In this document: in pieces, positions 1 to 10,568 of the stretch
Layout of the letters: each line of letters begins with the position of its first letter
Numbering within the stretch: the stretch's first letter is position 1
NCBI GenBank assembly: GCA_963575745.1
Contig: CAUYUJ010001447.1
Coordinates: forward strand, 159,458 to 223,457
Length of the DNA stretch: 64,000 nt
Reading direction: 5' to 3'
Origin: Prorocentrum cordatum
Lineage: Eukaryota; Sar; Dinophyceae; Prorocentrales; Prorocentraceae
Made by a program: the position numbers and the translations under genes
Notes under the pieces: generated by a model
Databases searched by the model: none
The model's input: only the letters and a program-made list of their open reading frames with translations
Told to the model about the DNA's origin: nothing

Positions 1-556
1 GGGTACCATTCCCCTCTCCCCGTAATGATGTTCGGTGCGGGGCCGCCTCTCCCGTTTCGCTTCGCGCAGGCTTTCGCCACTCGATCATTTATGTGTGTTG
101 TTTCGGTTTGGCCTTCAGCATGGCTCTCCCTTTGCAGCGTTGGCACATCCCAGGACAGTCACCTTGCCCCGTTCACGATCTCGCTTTCGCCCCAGCGCGG
201 AGCCACAGTCGGTTTCCAACATGGTGTTCCCGCTGCAGCGATGGTAAGGGCTCCCACGAGGGCGCGAAGTTGTTCGCGCTTCGCGCTTCGTGGTCCTCGT
301 TCCTTCTCCCCCTCCTCCTCGTCCTCCCTTTCTCCCTTTGGGGGGGCGGCGCGAGAGCGCAAAGTTATTCGCGCTTCGCGCAGCGCGAAGCGCGAAGTTG
401 GGAGCCCTAGGATGGCCTCGTCTCAGGATCGGCGCTCTGCTCCCGTCGTTCCGAATGGCGCTCTCGCCCCACCGCGGACCACACCTGGATCCGATGCTTT
501 CCTGCCACCCTCCTTTTTCCTCCTCCGTGCTTCCCTGGTCCTCCTGCTCCTACTGC
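1..556. other. Gene-free sequence with palindromic GCGCGAAG repeats and pyrimidine tract
   Basis: No gene is supported here. Positions about 262-410 hold two blocks of a self-complementary motif built from GCGCGAAG and CTTCGCGC on either side of a CCT-rich tract. The same arrangement recurs at 14.53-14.75 kb. Positions about 485-556 form a C/T-rich tract that would serve as the polypyrimidine tract for trans-splicing at the AG of the downstream spliced-leader relict. Confidence 0.6.
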
Positions 557-574
557 TAGCCGTTCTGGCACAAG
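557..574 (+). other. Decayed DinoSL relict at the 5' end of LINE-1
   Basis: The 18 bases match the 3' portion of the dinoflagellate spliced leader (TAGCCATTTTGGCTCAAG) at 15 of 18 positions. They follow a long C/T tract that ends in TAG, which is the expected context for a trans-splice acceptor. Such relicts are known to arise when a trans-spliced mRNA is reverse-transcribed and re-integrated. Here the relict marks the likely 5' end of the LINE transcript, 57 bases upstream of the ORF1 ATG. Confidence 0.6.
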
Positions 575-630
575 TTTTTTGTGCTTGTTGTCACTGACGG
601 TTCAGAACGGCTGGGTGACAGCGAGTCATT

Positions 631-1853
631 ATGGCTCCCGTTTCCTCCAGCCACGTCCTGCCACTTCCAGCAGCCGCAATGGTGCCGCCGCCGAAAGCCC
701 AGCTTTGGGAGGAGCGCCCGCGTGCTAAGCGAGTTCGATTCGCCGCAGGAGGCGACGGAGCGGACCCTCAGCAGCGCGGGGGCGGACGCCAAGCGATGTG
801 GAAGTGCAGCTACGAGGATTGTGGATGTGGAAAAAATCTTGCCAAGTGGTGGTTTCGTAAGCACTGCAAGCGTGAACGTGTCGATGTGCCTGTACGCGAA
901 GTACCTGCGCCTCGTGGGAACTGGCAGCGGGGCCCACCGCCCTCGTCGCCAGCCGCCGTCACGGTGCCCGACACAGCGACTGAAGACGATGTCAAGCATT
1001 TGCTCGCTCTGGCTGAGAAGTTCGGTGATTCAGTTGCAGCTTCTATTACAATGTGTGGCTTGCAGCAAAGAAGCCCAAGGAGACCCCACCAAAGCCCCTG
1101 GAGAAGCAAGCAGAAGAGGCACGCCAGCGAGTTCAGTCTCTCGAGCGCCGCCTCAACAAGGAGATCGACGATGTCGCCAGGGCTAAGCAGTGGTTGTACG
1201 ACTGTGAAGAAGCTATGGCCAAGCTCACGGACGAGCTGTCCACGGCCGACAAGGAGCACAAAGCCTTGGTCGAGCGGCTTCATCATGTGGTGCGCCCTGA
1301 TCCTCCTCAGTCTGGTGGTAAGCTCTGCCTTCGTGATATCCTCGACGGCAAGGAAGGGGCCTTCACCATTGACTACGGAGAAGGCATCCTTGGCCTCGAC
1401 GCCAAGGAGTACGAGTTATCCGCCGACGACCACAACCAGTTCGTGGCCAGGAAGCGCGAGCTGGAGCAGAGTGTGGTCGCCATCGCGAAGCAGTTGTTTG
1501 AGAAGGTGCAGCAGTCTGTGGACCAGATCAAAGCCTCCCACCGCCAGCACATGTCCAAGCTACACAAGCGGAAGCCTGAAGAAACTTCCGTCCAGCCCGC
1601 CGAGAAGGTCGCACGTGGCAACAGCCCCGCTGGAGCTCGGCCACCACAGGAACTTGGAGATGCAACAGCTGGTGAACAAGAGGCCGCCGCCGGCGGGGGC
1701 GGTGGTGCAGCCAGCAGCTCCGCAGGCGCCCACGGGGGAGCTCGCGAGGCTGATGCGCCACCGCGCCCCGATGTTCGACAGCGTGCGCAGGAACTGCTCG
1801 CCAACAGGAAGCCGCCTGAGCCGCCTTCCCAAACAACCCCCCCCGACGCTTGA
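631..1853 (+). pseudogene. LINE-1 ORF1, nucleic-acid-binding protein, one frameshift
   Basis: The first frame starts at the ATG at 631. It contains a cluster C-S-Y-E-D-C-G-C-G then H-C at about residues 58-78, a plausible zinc-binding motif. Near 1,050 coding passes to another frame (open 1,053-1,853) that encodes a Glu/Lys/Arg-rich coiled coil (QAEEARQRVQSLERRL and onward), then a second helical stretch and a Pro/Ala/Gly-rich tail. LINE ORF1 proteins typically bind RNA and form multimers through coiled coils, which fits. The switch could be a mutation or a programmed shift. Because ORF2 carries clear mutations, decay is the simpler reading. Confidence 0.6.
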
Positions 1854-1948
1854 TGCTCGCGTGAGCAGCGTGTCGGGGGGAAATTTTTTTACACTTTTCA
1901 CCTGCTATCGCCAGGCTGTGCCGTGTTCCCGCCCCCAAGGCTCCGTCC

Positions 1949-2611
1949 TTGAATTTTGGCAGTTGTCTCTGGGCCCCAGCGCGCTCGGATCTCGACAGTT
2001 TTGAATTGGTCGTGGAGACAGCAAATTGCACAGAGTGGAATGCGGCGAAAGCGTGGTTGAGTCGTACGACGGCTCATGTTGTATTTGTTCAAGAACTTCA
2101 TCTTCTGGGTGACCAGGTTGGCGAGGCCTCTCAGTGGGGCCTCCGCTCAGGCTGGAAGTCCAGGATCGTCCCAGCGGCCCCTGGTATAGGGCTCGGGACC
2201 TCTGGAGGCGTGGGCATCTTCGTCAGGGACTTCTTGGGTTGTCATGACGTCTCGGCTAAGGTGGGCCCCACTCTGGTTCCTCATCGTGCTGCCTCAGCTA
2301 TTGTTCAGATCCCAGGCGGAGTCTCTATCCTTGTGGTCTCCGCGTACCTCAGGGACTCCGAGGGCCTCTCCGAGTCCAATCTGGGTATCTTGTGCAAGCT
2401 AGGTGCTGAGTTATCTTCGTTTCCTGGGCCGTTCATCTTGGGTGCGGACTTCAGATGGAGCCTGACGTTCTGGCTTCATGTGATTTGGTCTCGGTGCTCA
2501 GTGCCAGCCTGGTCGTTCCTGAATCCAAGGGCACCTGCGCGGGCACGAGCAAGGAAGGAGTCCGCATGCTCGACTATTTCCTGGTTTCCAGTGGGCTCTC
2601 GCAGGCCGTGA
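1949..2611 (+). pseudogene. LINE-1 ORF2 N-terminus: apurinic endonuclease domain, frameshifted
   Basis: The frame shows endonuclease/exonuclease/phosphatase motifs in order: TANCTEW near the start, VVFVQELHL carrying the catalytic Glu, SGGVGIFVRD, ILVVSAYLRD, and FILGADF, equivalent to the family GDFN. Just after GADF, near position 2,452, the homology moves to the next frame, where MEPDVLASCDLV and LDYFLVS continue the domain. A one-base deletion explains this. The start is uncertain: no ATG precedes the homology closely, and the frame follows ORF1 by about 95 bases. The domain would nick target DNA to prime reverse transcription. Confidence 0.75.
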
Positions 2612-5600
2612 AGGCCACCCGTGTCTGCCTGGAGGCGGCCACCAAGCCGCGCAAGCCCGTGCAGTTGAGCTTCTTCCCTCAGCTGGCCAGCTTGCAGGCT
2701 TTGGGGTTTGTTAACCCTCCCCCCATCCCGATCGAGCCCCCTATCGGCCCTGCCCCTGCCCCTCAGGATTGGAAGGATGTCTTAGACTGTGCGTCTTATG
2801 GTTTGGGGTTGGTTCGCAATCGTGTCCCCAGACAGTGCTTGCAGCGTCATCTCAATATGTTGTATAAGCTTTGGGCAGACACGGCTGAGAGAGAGTTGGT
2901 CGCTGATCGCCAGTGTTCACTTCCTTTTTTAGGCACCCGTGGCAGGTTGCCCAAGCTTGCATGGCGTTCTGTTCTGGATAAGGATAGGCGCACTTCTCGT
3001 CAGCCTGAATTGTACGGAGTTCGATGTCTGGAGAGCACCTTGCGCATTTTCTGCTCGAACCTCGGCTGCGACGTGAAGGGCTCGGCCCTCGACTCTGGCA
3101 GCTTCCTCCTTCACCCCCCCGACATCATTGCCGATGGCGTGGGGGTCTGCCAGGGCAGCTGGGATAAGGTACAACATTTCGTTCAACGTTGTATGAGGTC
3201 TAATCCTCCGTCCTGCCGTGGGAAAAGCAACCCTTTCAACTCGATTAAGGGCGACGGTTCAACCGGTTGTATTCCTAGCGATGATCCTCTTGGGGCCGAA
3301 GCTTTAGAAGGTTTGATTGATGATGGTGCTAGCATCCTGGACGAGGTTTCGGAGTTCCTGGGTGAATTTTCCATCAAGCAGCGCGATGAGGCGAACAAGT
3401 CTTGGAAGTCTTGGATCCTGGAAGGTGTCTCGAAAGGAGCCCGAAGAGCCCACTGGTGGACCAAGGAAGTCGCCCCCTGGACCCCATGTTCTACTCTTTC
3501 GGCTAAGGGTGTTGTCTTATCGGATCCCCAAGCTCTTCTTCATTCGGAGGCTGCTCGGTTCAGTGGGTTATGGAAGGCCACGTCGGAGCCCCCCAAGCAA
3601 GAGCCCATCGAGTACCAGGATCCGCTCCCCTTCGAGTCGCCCGACTTGGTGAGAGAAGTTGCCAAGTCGTACCCCACTCGCACGGCCACCAGTGTCGACG
3701 GCTTCCATATGCGCCACTATGCTTCTCTCTGTGATGACGCGCTGGTGGCATTAATGAGTATTTTCAGCATCATGGAAGCGTCCTCCCTTTTGCCCAACCA
3801 CCTGCGTGCCATCATGGTTGCGCTTCTGCCCAAGCCTGCTGGAGGTTGGAGACCCATCGGATTGTTTAGCTCAGCATATCGGTTATGGGGCAGGATGAGG
3901 AGACCATGCGCAGTCCAATGGGAGGTCAAGTTCAATACATCATATCTCAGTGCGGGAGCTTTCACTGGGGCAGGTGATGTTGTTTGGAGGCAAGCAGTGC
4001 GATCGGAACATGCGACTAGCAGGAAGGGTAAGAAGGGTGTTGCGTGCACTGTGTCATGGGACCTCCACAAGTTTTACGAGGCTATTAGGCTCGACATTCT
4101 ACAGCGGAGGTGTGGCGACTTAGGATTCCCTTCTCCTATTTCACGTCTATGCATGGCGGCCTATAGAGGCCCAAGGTTCATCAACATCAGCGGGATCGTG
4201 AAGGGCCCGTTCTTCGCCTGGCAAGGAGTTATTGCGGGAGATTCCTTTGCCGCTACTTTCGTGAGGGTCTACGCCATTCCCACGATTGACCTGCTGCCGC
4301 AGAAAGTCCGCGATGCCCTCGATATCTACATCGATGACTACGGGTTGCAAGCGACGGGTTCGGCCAGATCAGTTGTCGATGACATTGTGACGGGGGCCAC
4401 TCAACTGTACTCGGTGCTGTCGGACGATATGCAGGTGGTTGTTTCAGAGGACAAGGCGTCGGTGATCTGCTCTGATCAGGCTGTCGGCAACAAGATCAGG
4501 TCGCTGTTGGAGCATGTGGGAGGACCCTTATGTATTTCTTCTGCTGTGAATCTAGGTGTTGATGACACCGCTGGTCGGCCCCGACGGCAAGCTGGGCGCG
4601 GCCGCAAATTCGCAGTTAGGCGCAACGTCTTCAAGCAGAGGGTCGCCCGTCTCAAGAGGTTGAAAGGCATCCTGGGGCAGCGATGCTGCAGGAAAGTCTT
4701 CGCGTCGGGGCCCCTAGCGGGCGTCACGTACGGATCGGAGGTCCACGGAGTCTCCGACTACGAGCTCCGGGGACTTCGCCAGGGGCTCGGTCGGGTCATG
4801 AAACCTTCCGCTGGCATGAGGTCCCTCACTTCCCTGCTCATCCTTGAGAGGGACCCTACTGCTGCCTCTGCTGTTGCCCCAGTTATTCGCTACAGCAAGG
4901 GGGTCTGGGCCAACCAGGTTAGGATTTTCAAGTATCCCCTGGATTTCAAGTTCCTGTGCGAAGCCTGGGAGACCATCTTCGTCAGGGATCCTGACGATAA
5001 GGACCTCTCGTGGCGTACTGTTTCTGGGCCTTTGGGGGCCATGAAGCTCTCTCTGCAGCGTATCCATTGGGGTGTGAAGTCTTTCACTGAGCTCATTAAT
5101 GATTTCGGGGAAACGATTGGGCTCACGTCTTTTTCCCCCTCCCTTGTCAAAAAGCTGTTGGTTGAAGGGGTCCTCCGTCAGCTGCAGAGAGACTCAGGCC
5201 AGGCGTTAGGCGTTGGCAAGCGCTTGTGCTACGATGTGGTGGAGGCCCAGCTCCACTCTAGCAAATTCACGGCCCTCGAGAAGGGCTGTATCCGCGGGCT
5301 TAGCTGTGGGGCGACCTGGACCAGGGACCGTGCGATCGCCCTGGGCTATCAGCTCGAATCCGATCTCTGCCCATTGTGCTTGGCTGCACCAGACAGCCTC
5401 ATGCACCGCCTGTGGTTCTGCCCCTGCGTTCAGGAAGATCGCGACGACCTTGTGAAAGATCGGATCCAGCAAGAAGCTCGGTCGTGCGATCCTTCTGATC
5501 CTGCTACCCTCCTCCTCTTACTAAGGGTCTGTTCCCACGCCCAGGTGACTCGGTTCCCCGTCCTCGTGGTGAAGGAGGTGCCCAGACCAGGTGGGGGGGA

Positions 5601-5826
5601 GGGCCAGATAGGGTCGACACGGCGGTTTCGGGACATATATTCATGGACGGCAGCTGTCAGAGACATATCATTAAAGAGTTATCCAGAGCAAGCTGGGGTT
5701 TTACAGCCCATGCAGACGACGGGTCTAAATTGTTTAGTGCGTTTGGGCCTCTTTGGGCCCCCCTCCCCCAGACCAGCCAGGCTGGGGAGTACGGAGCCCT
5801 CGAAGCCTCCTCCCAGTGCCTTGTAG
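2455..5826 (+). pseudogene. LINE-1 ORF2 central part: reverse transcriptase (YIDD)
   Basis: This long frame encodes the end of the endonuclease and a complete reverse transcriptase. Visible motifs are LLPKPAGGWRPIGLF (fingers), WDLHKFYEA with the first catalytic Asp (codon 4,060), WQGVIAGDSFA (motif B), and IYIDD with the two catalytic Asp residues (about 4,327-4,338). A knuckle CPLCLAAPDSLMHRLWFC follows at about 5,367-5,420 and resembles the zf-RVT domain common in plant and dinoflagellate LINEs. Homology leaves this frame at about 5,640, where the RNase H domain continues in another frame. The residues after that point are therefore not functional sequence. The catalytic residues are intact, which suggests inactivation was fairly recent. 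Confidence 0.85.
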
Positions 5827-7190
5827 GCCCCTCTACTGGGTACTCCGATTGCCTCAATGTTGTTCGTGCCCGCGGTGGGCCCCCCGCCATTAAACTGTCC
5901 CACAAGAGGCCATACGCGGGGCTCATGTTTTCTAGCTTTTCTTCGTGGTGGTCGGGAACCCTCCACAAAGTCAAGGCCCATGTTGTGGACTCGGACGACC
6001 TGTCCGACAGGGGCAGATTTTTAAAAATTGGTAATGATGCAGCTGACGAGGCTGCCAAGGCTGGTCTTGCCTCGCATCCTAGGCCCACGGACGCGCAGCA
6101 GACCGACCTTACGCATAAAATCAGCGTTGCGAAGGCTGTTTGCCGCCTGGCCGCTCGGATTTTGCCGCAGTGGCCTCGTCTCGACCTCAGTGGGGTTGAG
6201 CTGGCCAGGTCCCCGAAGAAAATCAACGTGAAACCTGGCACTGAATTTGAGCATGTATGGGAGTGGTGCCGCTCCTATTGGCGTTGTAGCGTTTGCTTGT
6301 GCACGAAGCATCCCACGCCGTTCATTTTCGGTAGCTCAGCCAAGCCTGCATGTGAGGGTTGTACCGGCGTGATCCCCGACACCTTGTGGCAGGTCTCGGC
6401 CCTCGGACACAGGCTTTTATCGTTCCAGTGCAGCGATGACTCGCCGCTGTTCGTTTGTGTTAGTTGCAAGGCTGTCTCTACCCTGGGTCCGCTGGCTCTC
6501 CTTGGTAAGCAGTGCGGCCGCCCAACCAGAAACAATGCTGAGAGATGGAAATACAGAATATGTAGGGGTCGGCGCCCACGACTTCAAGGTGTGACCGTGG
6601 AAATCTCACCAGAGGTCGTGGATGCACACCCCGGCTCGCAGGAAGAAATTGTCGTCGAGACGTCGTCCGTGCATCCTGCGAGCCAGGAGCTGCAGCAGCT
6701 TAACTCTGTCGTTGAGTCTTCGTCTGTCGATACCGCTGCTGCAGCAATTTCAGCAAGTGGCCCGAGCAGGCGCTCCTGTGGACCTGAAGAGCGCCCGTGC
6801 AAGTCCGCCCGCACCGCCCTTGTGCAGGCTGACACCGTAATGCCTTCCACGGGAGATGGGCAGCAGCGCGAGGATGTCGTCGACCAGTCGTCTGTCGTGC
6901 AGGTCGTGGGTGCTGCTGCCACTCCCCAGTTGTTCCACTCGACCCCTGCAGAGCAGGGGTCGAGGATCCGTCCCGCTTCTGTTTCTGGTGCCGATGCTCG
7001 GCCCAGCAAGTCCGCTCGACATGCCGCAAGTCGAGCCGAGTCAGTGCAGCAGGCTGTGAATTCTTTTCCCTCGGCTCCCTCCAACGAGAGTGGTGCGAGG
7101 GGCCGCGAGCTGAGCTGTGAGGATGGTGTGAAGGGTCCTCGCGCGAAAGCTGCTCGTGCGAGCTACGAGCCCAGAGGAGGCTCGAAATAG
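5643..7190 (+). pseudogene. LINE-1 ORF2 C-terminus: RNase H and Cys-rich tail
   Basis: The frame opens at MDGSC, the first RNase H motif with its catalytic Asp. GEYGAL (catalytic Glu), GYSDCLNVV (Asp), and a distal block VKAH with GNDAADEAAKAG follow, giving a complete RNase H signature. Next come several CxxC pairs (CSVC, CEGC, CVSC) that could bind zinc, and then a Ser/Val/Glu-rich segment. The tail repeats a short basic motif (RPCKSART, RPSKSARHA, PRAKAAR). The domain is one frame away from the reverse transcriptase, so it was separated from it by an indel near 5,640. Confidence 0.8.
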
Positions 7191-7254
7191 CTCGTTGTTG
7201 TCGGGGCCCGTGGGTTGCTGCCGAAGTCAGCCACCGCATGGGGTCACCGCTTGC

Positions 7255-7280
7255 GTCCTAGCCTGAGACCAGGCTAGGAC
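7255..7280 (+). other. Perfect 11-bp hairpin at the LINE-1 3' end
   Basis: The arms GTCCTAGCCTG and CAGGCTAGGAC pair perfectly around a 4-base loop (AGAC). They lie 65 bases after the last stop codon and are followed by a short A run at 7,291-7,297. In several LINE lineages a 3' stem-loop is the template recognition signal for the reverse transcriptase, and that is the likely role here. Confidence 0.7.
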
Positions 7281-7296
7281 AAGGTCCAGGTGAAAA

Positions 7297-7326
7297 AAAT
7301 CCTGCTCCTACTGCTCCTGATGCTGG

Positions 7327-7362
<36 letters not shown>

Positions 7363-7460
7363 CCCTTCTCCTTCTCCTTCTCCTCCTCCTCCTCTTCCTC
7401 CTCCTCCTCCTCCTTCTCCTCCTCCTCGTTCTCCTCCTCCTCCTTCCCCTGCCCATCTCT
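7297..7460 (+). repeat. CTG/CTC trinucleotide microsatellite after LINE-1
   Basis: A (CTG)n run at about 7,328-7,360 changes into CTC/TCC repeats up to about 7,455. It directly abuts the LINE 3' end, so it may have expanded from the insertion tail. Frames through it encode only homopolymer-like peptides. Confidence 0.8.
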
Positions 7461-7640
7461 TTGCTCCTCCGCCACCCCTCCAAAGTTCAAGGCCCCCTCC
7501 TGCCAGCACATCGCGCGACGAGACCACTCCGTGGCTCGCCGCGACCGGTTGGTGCAGACCAACGTCGCCAACGCCATGGGAAAAGGGCGGTGGCGGGGGC
7601 GGACACACTGCGACGCTGCCCAGCAGATCGGGGGTGGACA

Positions 7641-7800
7641 GACCTCCTACCCTGACACGTCGATTCAGGAATTGGCCGTTTCCGGCTCGCGAGAGGGCGT
7701 CGCGGCCGTCAGTTTTGCGGCTCCAGGTCCGTCGGTTTCGGTCCCAGGCCGTCTTCACTAAGGGGAGGCTCACTAAAGGGATCTTTGTCCACCGCCGAAC
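7641..7800. repeat. Dispersed 160-bp repeat, copy 1
   Basis: This stretch matches 9,308-9,468 closely: both begin ACCTCCTACCCTGACACGT, share CGCGAGAGGGCGTCGCGGCC and CAGGTCCGTCGGTTTCGGTC, and end in CCACCGCCGAA. It has no open coding structure of its own. Confidence 0.75.
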
Positions 7801-8149
7801 GGAGCATCCTGCTCAAGGCCGACCGCGGCCGCTGTTGGGAAGGCGACGTCTGTCTCGAGCAGGCAGCGTCCTTTCCGGGTAGGCTGTCGAGCGTGGGCGC
7901 GGGCGCGCCCGGCCTCGCCGTGCCGCCCCTCGCCTCGCCTCCCCTCCCGCCTCGCCCCGCGCCGCCCCCATCTGCCCCATCCATTTGTCTCGGACGGCGC
8001 TTCGGGCGAAGAGAGAGAGAGAGAGAGAGAGAGGCTGCGCCTTTCTCCCCCCCCCCCCCCCCGAGGGGGCTCTTTCGCTAGCAATTCATGGGAGCCTGGT
8101 CCACCCTCTCCATTCCGTCCCTGGCCTCGACTCGCGTCGGTTGGCGTCT

Positions 8150-8240
8150 GGGAGTCGATGAGATAGCGCTGATTTGGCGTCGGTCAGCGTCGACTAACGT
8201 CGATTTCGCGTCGACTTAGCGTCGACTAGCGTCGAGTCCA
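8150..8240. repeat. GCGTCGACT minisatellite
   Basis: Short, imperfect, self-complementary units of about 10-13 bp (GCGTCGACTA and variants) are tandemly repeated here. Confidence 0.6.
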
Positions 8241-8423
8241 AAGAGACGACAAGGTGGTGCGGGAGGCTCCCATGAGTTGCCACCGAAGGCTCTTCGCATC
8301 AGATCGCCTACGGTGCAGCATCGAACGAGCATCAGACCAGAGGCGGAGCGGACAGATGCAGTGTCGGGATCAAGTGACGGGGGTCGATGCAAACGGGGTT
8401 CAGTCAGAGCGCCAGAGCTTGCA

Positions 8424-8512
8424 GGATCCTGCAGAGCCATTGGTGCACTGACCTGGGTTTGGGTGCAGCATCCTGCAGGATCCTGCAGAATTTTGCAGGA
8501 TCCTGCAACGCC
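8424..8512. repeat. Repeated TGCAGGATCCTGCA palindromes
   Basis: The 14-bp perfect palindrome TGCAGGATCCTGCA or a close variant occurs four times within about 90 bases. The cluster could extrude as small cruciforms. No gene overlaps it convincingly. Confidence 0.65.
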
Positions 8513-8929
8513 TGACTGACCTAGGCCTGGATTGACCTGGGTCAGAAGATCCCCGATGCAGCGTACAGCGTGGGTTTCGAAAAACCCTGGACACACTCAT
8601 CCTGCTGGCCTACCGAGGCCACATGTACACTTTTTTTTACAGCCGCAGGCGGAAGCGCCAGCGGCAGGCGGGAGGCCACATGTACACGCGAAGTGACCAG
8701 AACATATTCCTTCGCACCCTCACCGCCAGTCTTGGTCGGCGACTGCTTGGGAAAATGCCCAGGACTCTCCGCAAAGCGTTTGCGTTCAGGTCAAAGGCGC
8801 ATCTGACGAAGAAGCATGCGGGCTTGTCTCGTGGGGGCCGCGCGCATGCAGAACCTAGACTCCGCCTGCAGTGCTGCCTCATCTGCCTCTCCACGGCCAC
8901 TCGAATCTGCTCTGGGCTGTAACCTCCCT

Positions 8930-9300
8930 TACCCCTCCTCCCTCCCTCCTCCCTCCTCCCTCCCTCCTCCTCCCTCCTCCCTTCCCCCTCCTCCCTCCCT
9001 CCCTCCTCCCTCCCTTCCCCCTCCTCTTGCCCCTGCCTCAAGCGGCGGCACCCGCTGCCTGCCGTGAGTCCGCACTGGCACCGAACGGAACACGCCTCGC
9101 GCCAAGCCCCTCGCGCCAAGCCCCTCCGCTCTCTTGCCCTCGTGCTCCTCCTCTCGTGCTCCTCCTCCTCTCGTGCTCTCTTGCTCTCGTGTTCCTCCTC
9201 CTCTCCTCCTCCTCCTCCCTCCTCCTCCTCCTCCATCCTCCTACCCCTCCCCCTCCTCCTCCTCCTCCTCCTCCTCCTCCTTCTCCTCCTCCTCTCGGAG
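8930..9300. repeat. CCT/TCC pyrimidine microsatellite tracts
   Basis: Two C/T-rich tracts at about 8,930-9,040 and 9,125-9,300, made of CCTCCT variants, are separated by ordinary sequence. All frames through them encode only Pro/Ser/Leu runs. Confidence 0.8.
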
Positions 9301-9307
9301 GTTGATC

Positions 9308-9468
9308 GACCTCCTACCCTGACACGTGGATTAGCGAATTGGCCGTGTTCGGTTCGCGAGAGGGCGTCGCGGCCGTCATTTTTGCGGGCCCAGGTCCGTC
9401 GGTTTCGGTCCCAGGCCGTTCTCCCTAAAGGGTGGTTTACTAAAGGGAGATTTGCCCACCGCCGAAAC
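9308..9468. repeat. Dispersed 160-bp repeat, copy 2
   Basis: This is the second copy of the repeat at 7,641-7,800, in the same orientation and also directly after a pyrimidine microsatellite. The two copies differ by scattered substitutions and a few small indels. Confidence 0.75.
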
Positions 9469-9867
9469 TAAGTGCCCACCCGAAAACTCGGACGGCGCCC
9501 AGACCGTTCCAGAGCCTTCGACGTGCTCTGGGCCCTCCCGGGGCGTCTGCTTCTGAGCGATCCTCTGCCGCGTCGCGTCGCAGCCCGGACATGTGCGATG
9601 CCTCCACTTTTCGGTACGCGGCCAACCCCGAAGTCCCGTCTTCCCCGGGCCGGTATTCCATCCCGCGCAGTTTCTTGACGGCCCCGAGGCCCAGCGAGGG
9701 CCCCCAGAGTGGGGCGTTACGGGGCCCGAACATATACACCACCACCGTCTCCCTCACCCCCCTCCCTCTCCCAAGAACGAGGAGGGGAATAAGAGGGTAG
9801 AGGAGGGATGAGGAATCGACGTGGTGGTGTATATTCCTGGGGCCCGCCAGTTGGGGGGTGACCCATA

Positions 9868-10042
9868 CAGTCGGGGCGCTGAAGAAGGAACCCTCTTCGT
9901 CTGGGAGGGGCTCAGTGTTCCTTAGTTGTTTTACAGTTCGCCTTTGGTTTTCCGTAGGCTTTCGATGGGAAGTCGAAGTTCATTTTATGAAAAAAGGGTC
10001 CTCGTTCCTTGTTTAGGGTTCCTTAGGTCAGCGCCCCAACTG
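9868..10042. mobile_element. MITE-A copy 1, 175 bp, TA target duplication
   Basis: The ends are inverted repeats of about 27 bp. The left end begins CAGTCGGGGCGCTGA and the right end, reverse-complemented, begins CAGTTGGGGCGCTGA; both continue into AAGGAACCC. The element is flanked by TA on each side (9,866-9,867 and 10,043-10,044), typical of a non-autonomous element mobilised by a TA-inserting transposase. It encodes nothing. A second copy lies at 14,008-14,375. Confidence 0.8.
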
Positions 10043-10230
10043 TATTAGGGGGGTGAAGAGAAGAGCCACAAAAGGTGTCCTTTTTGGGCCCCCCTTGGGG
10101 AGCCCGCAGGGGCCTCTCCAAGGGGCCCCCAACGGCCCCTGCGTCCCGAGGGCGCCTGCGGAGGATCCCGGGCGAAGCCCAAAGGAAAAACAAAAAAAGG
10201 CCCTGAAGGGCCCTGGCCTTTCTCTCTCCA

Positions 10231-10320
10231 ACCCCGATTTTTGGGCCACCCCCCATTACATTACCACCCGCCCGACAGAGGCTGCAGCCGGCCAAACGTT
10301 GTCCGTCGTGTTCCTTCCCA
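10231..10320. repeat. Dispersed repeat holding the empty-site counterpart of MITE-C
   Basis: This stretch matches the sequence around MITE-C (about 10,357-10,383 joined to 10,569-10,640): GGGCCACCCCCCATTA, then CATTACCACYCGCCCGACAG and GTTGTCCGTCGTG. Where the other copy holds MITE-C, this copy reads CATTACATTA, two abutting copies of the 5-bp flank. Confidence 0.7.
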
Positions 10321-10383
10321 CGACACGAGCACCTCGGCCTCGGCCTTTCTCTCTTCAACCCCGATTTGGGCCACCCCCCATTA

Positions 10384-10568
10384 TCGACTGCACGTAAGAG
10401 TGACCTTTCGCCGGAGGGACCTTCGGTGCGGGCCCAATGGGCCCCCCCGATCGCCGAACGCGATGCGGCAGTTGCGTCTCGCGCGCTCGTTTCTGGTCTC
10501 CCCGCGGCCCCCAAAGAGCCGCGCACCAAAGGTCACTCTTACCCAGGGTCACTCTTGCGTGTAGTCGA
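10384..10568. mobile_element. MITE-C, 185 bp, CATTA target duplication
   Basis: The terminal inverted repeats are 22 bp with 20 matches (TCGACTGCACGTAAGAGTGA against TCGACTACACGCAAGAGTGA). CATTA flanks the element on both sides (10,379-10,383 and 10,569-10,573). It is non-coding. A related single end, CTGCACGCAAGAGCGACC, occurs at about 55,983-56,000. Confidence 0.7.

Larger units (their letters stand above)
557..7290 (+). mobile_element. LINE-1: non-LTR retrotransposon with EN-RT-RNase H, frameshifted
   Basis: This is a nearly full-length LINE of about 6.7 kb. In order it holds a spliced-leader relict, ORF1 with a Cys/His cluster and coiled coil, an apurinic-type endonuclease, a reverse transcriptase with YIDD, a zf-RVT-like Cys/His knuckle, RNase H, and a Cys-rich tail. 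An 11-bp perfect hairpin and a short A run close the 3' end, and a microsatellite follows directly. At least three frame changes (about 1,050, 2,452 and 5,640) split the reading frames, so this copy is probably dead, although the reverse transcriptase frame is intact. No target-site duplication could be recognised. Confidence 0.85.

Noticed and set aside
717-745. GTTCGATTC resembling a tRNA B box
   Set aside because: Lies inside LINE-1 ORF1 with no A box or acceptor stem; a similar word at about 59,664 fails for the same reason. No tRNA or rRNA gene was found.
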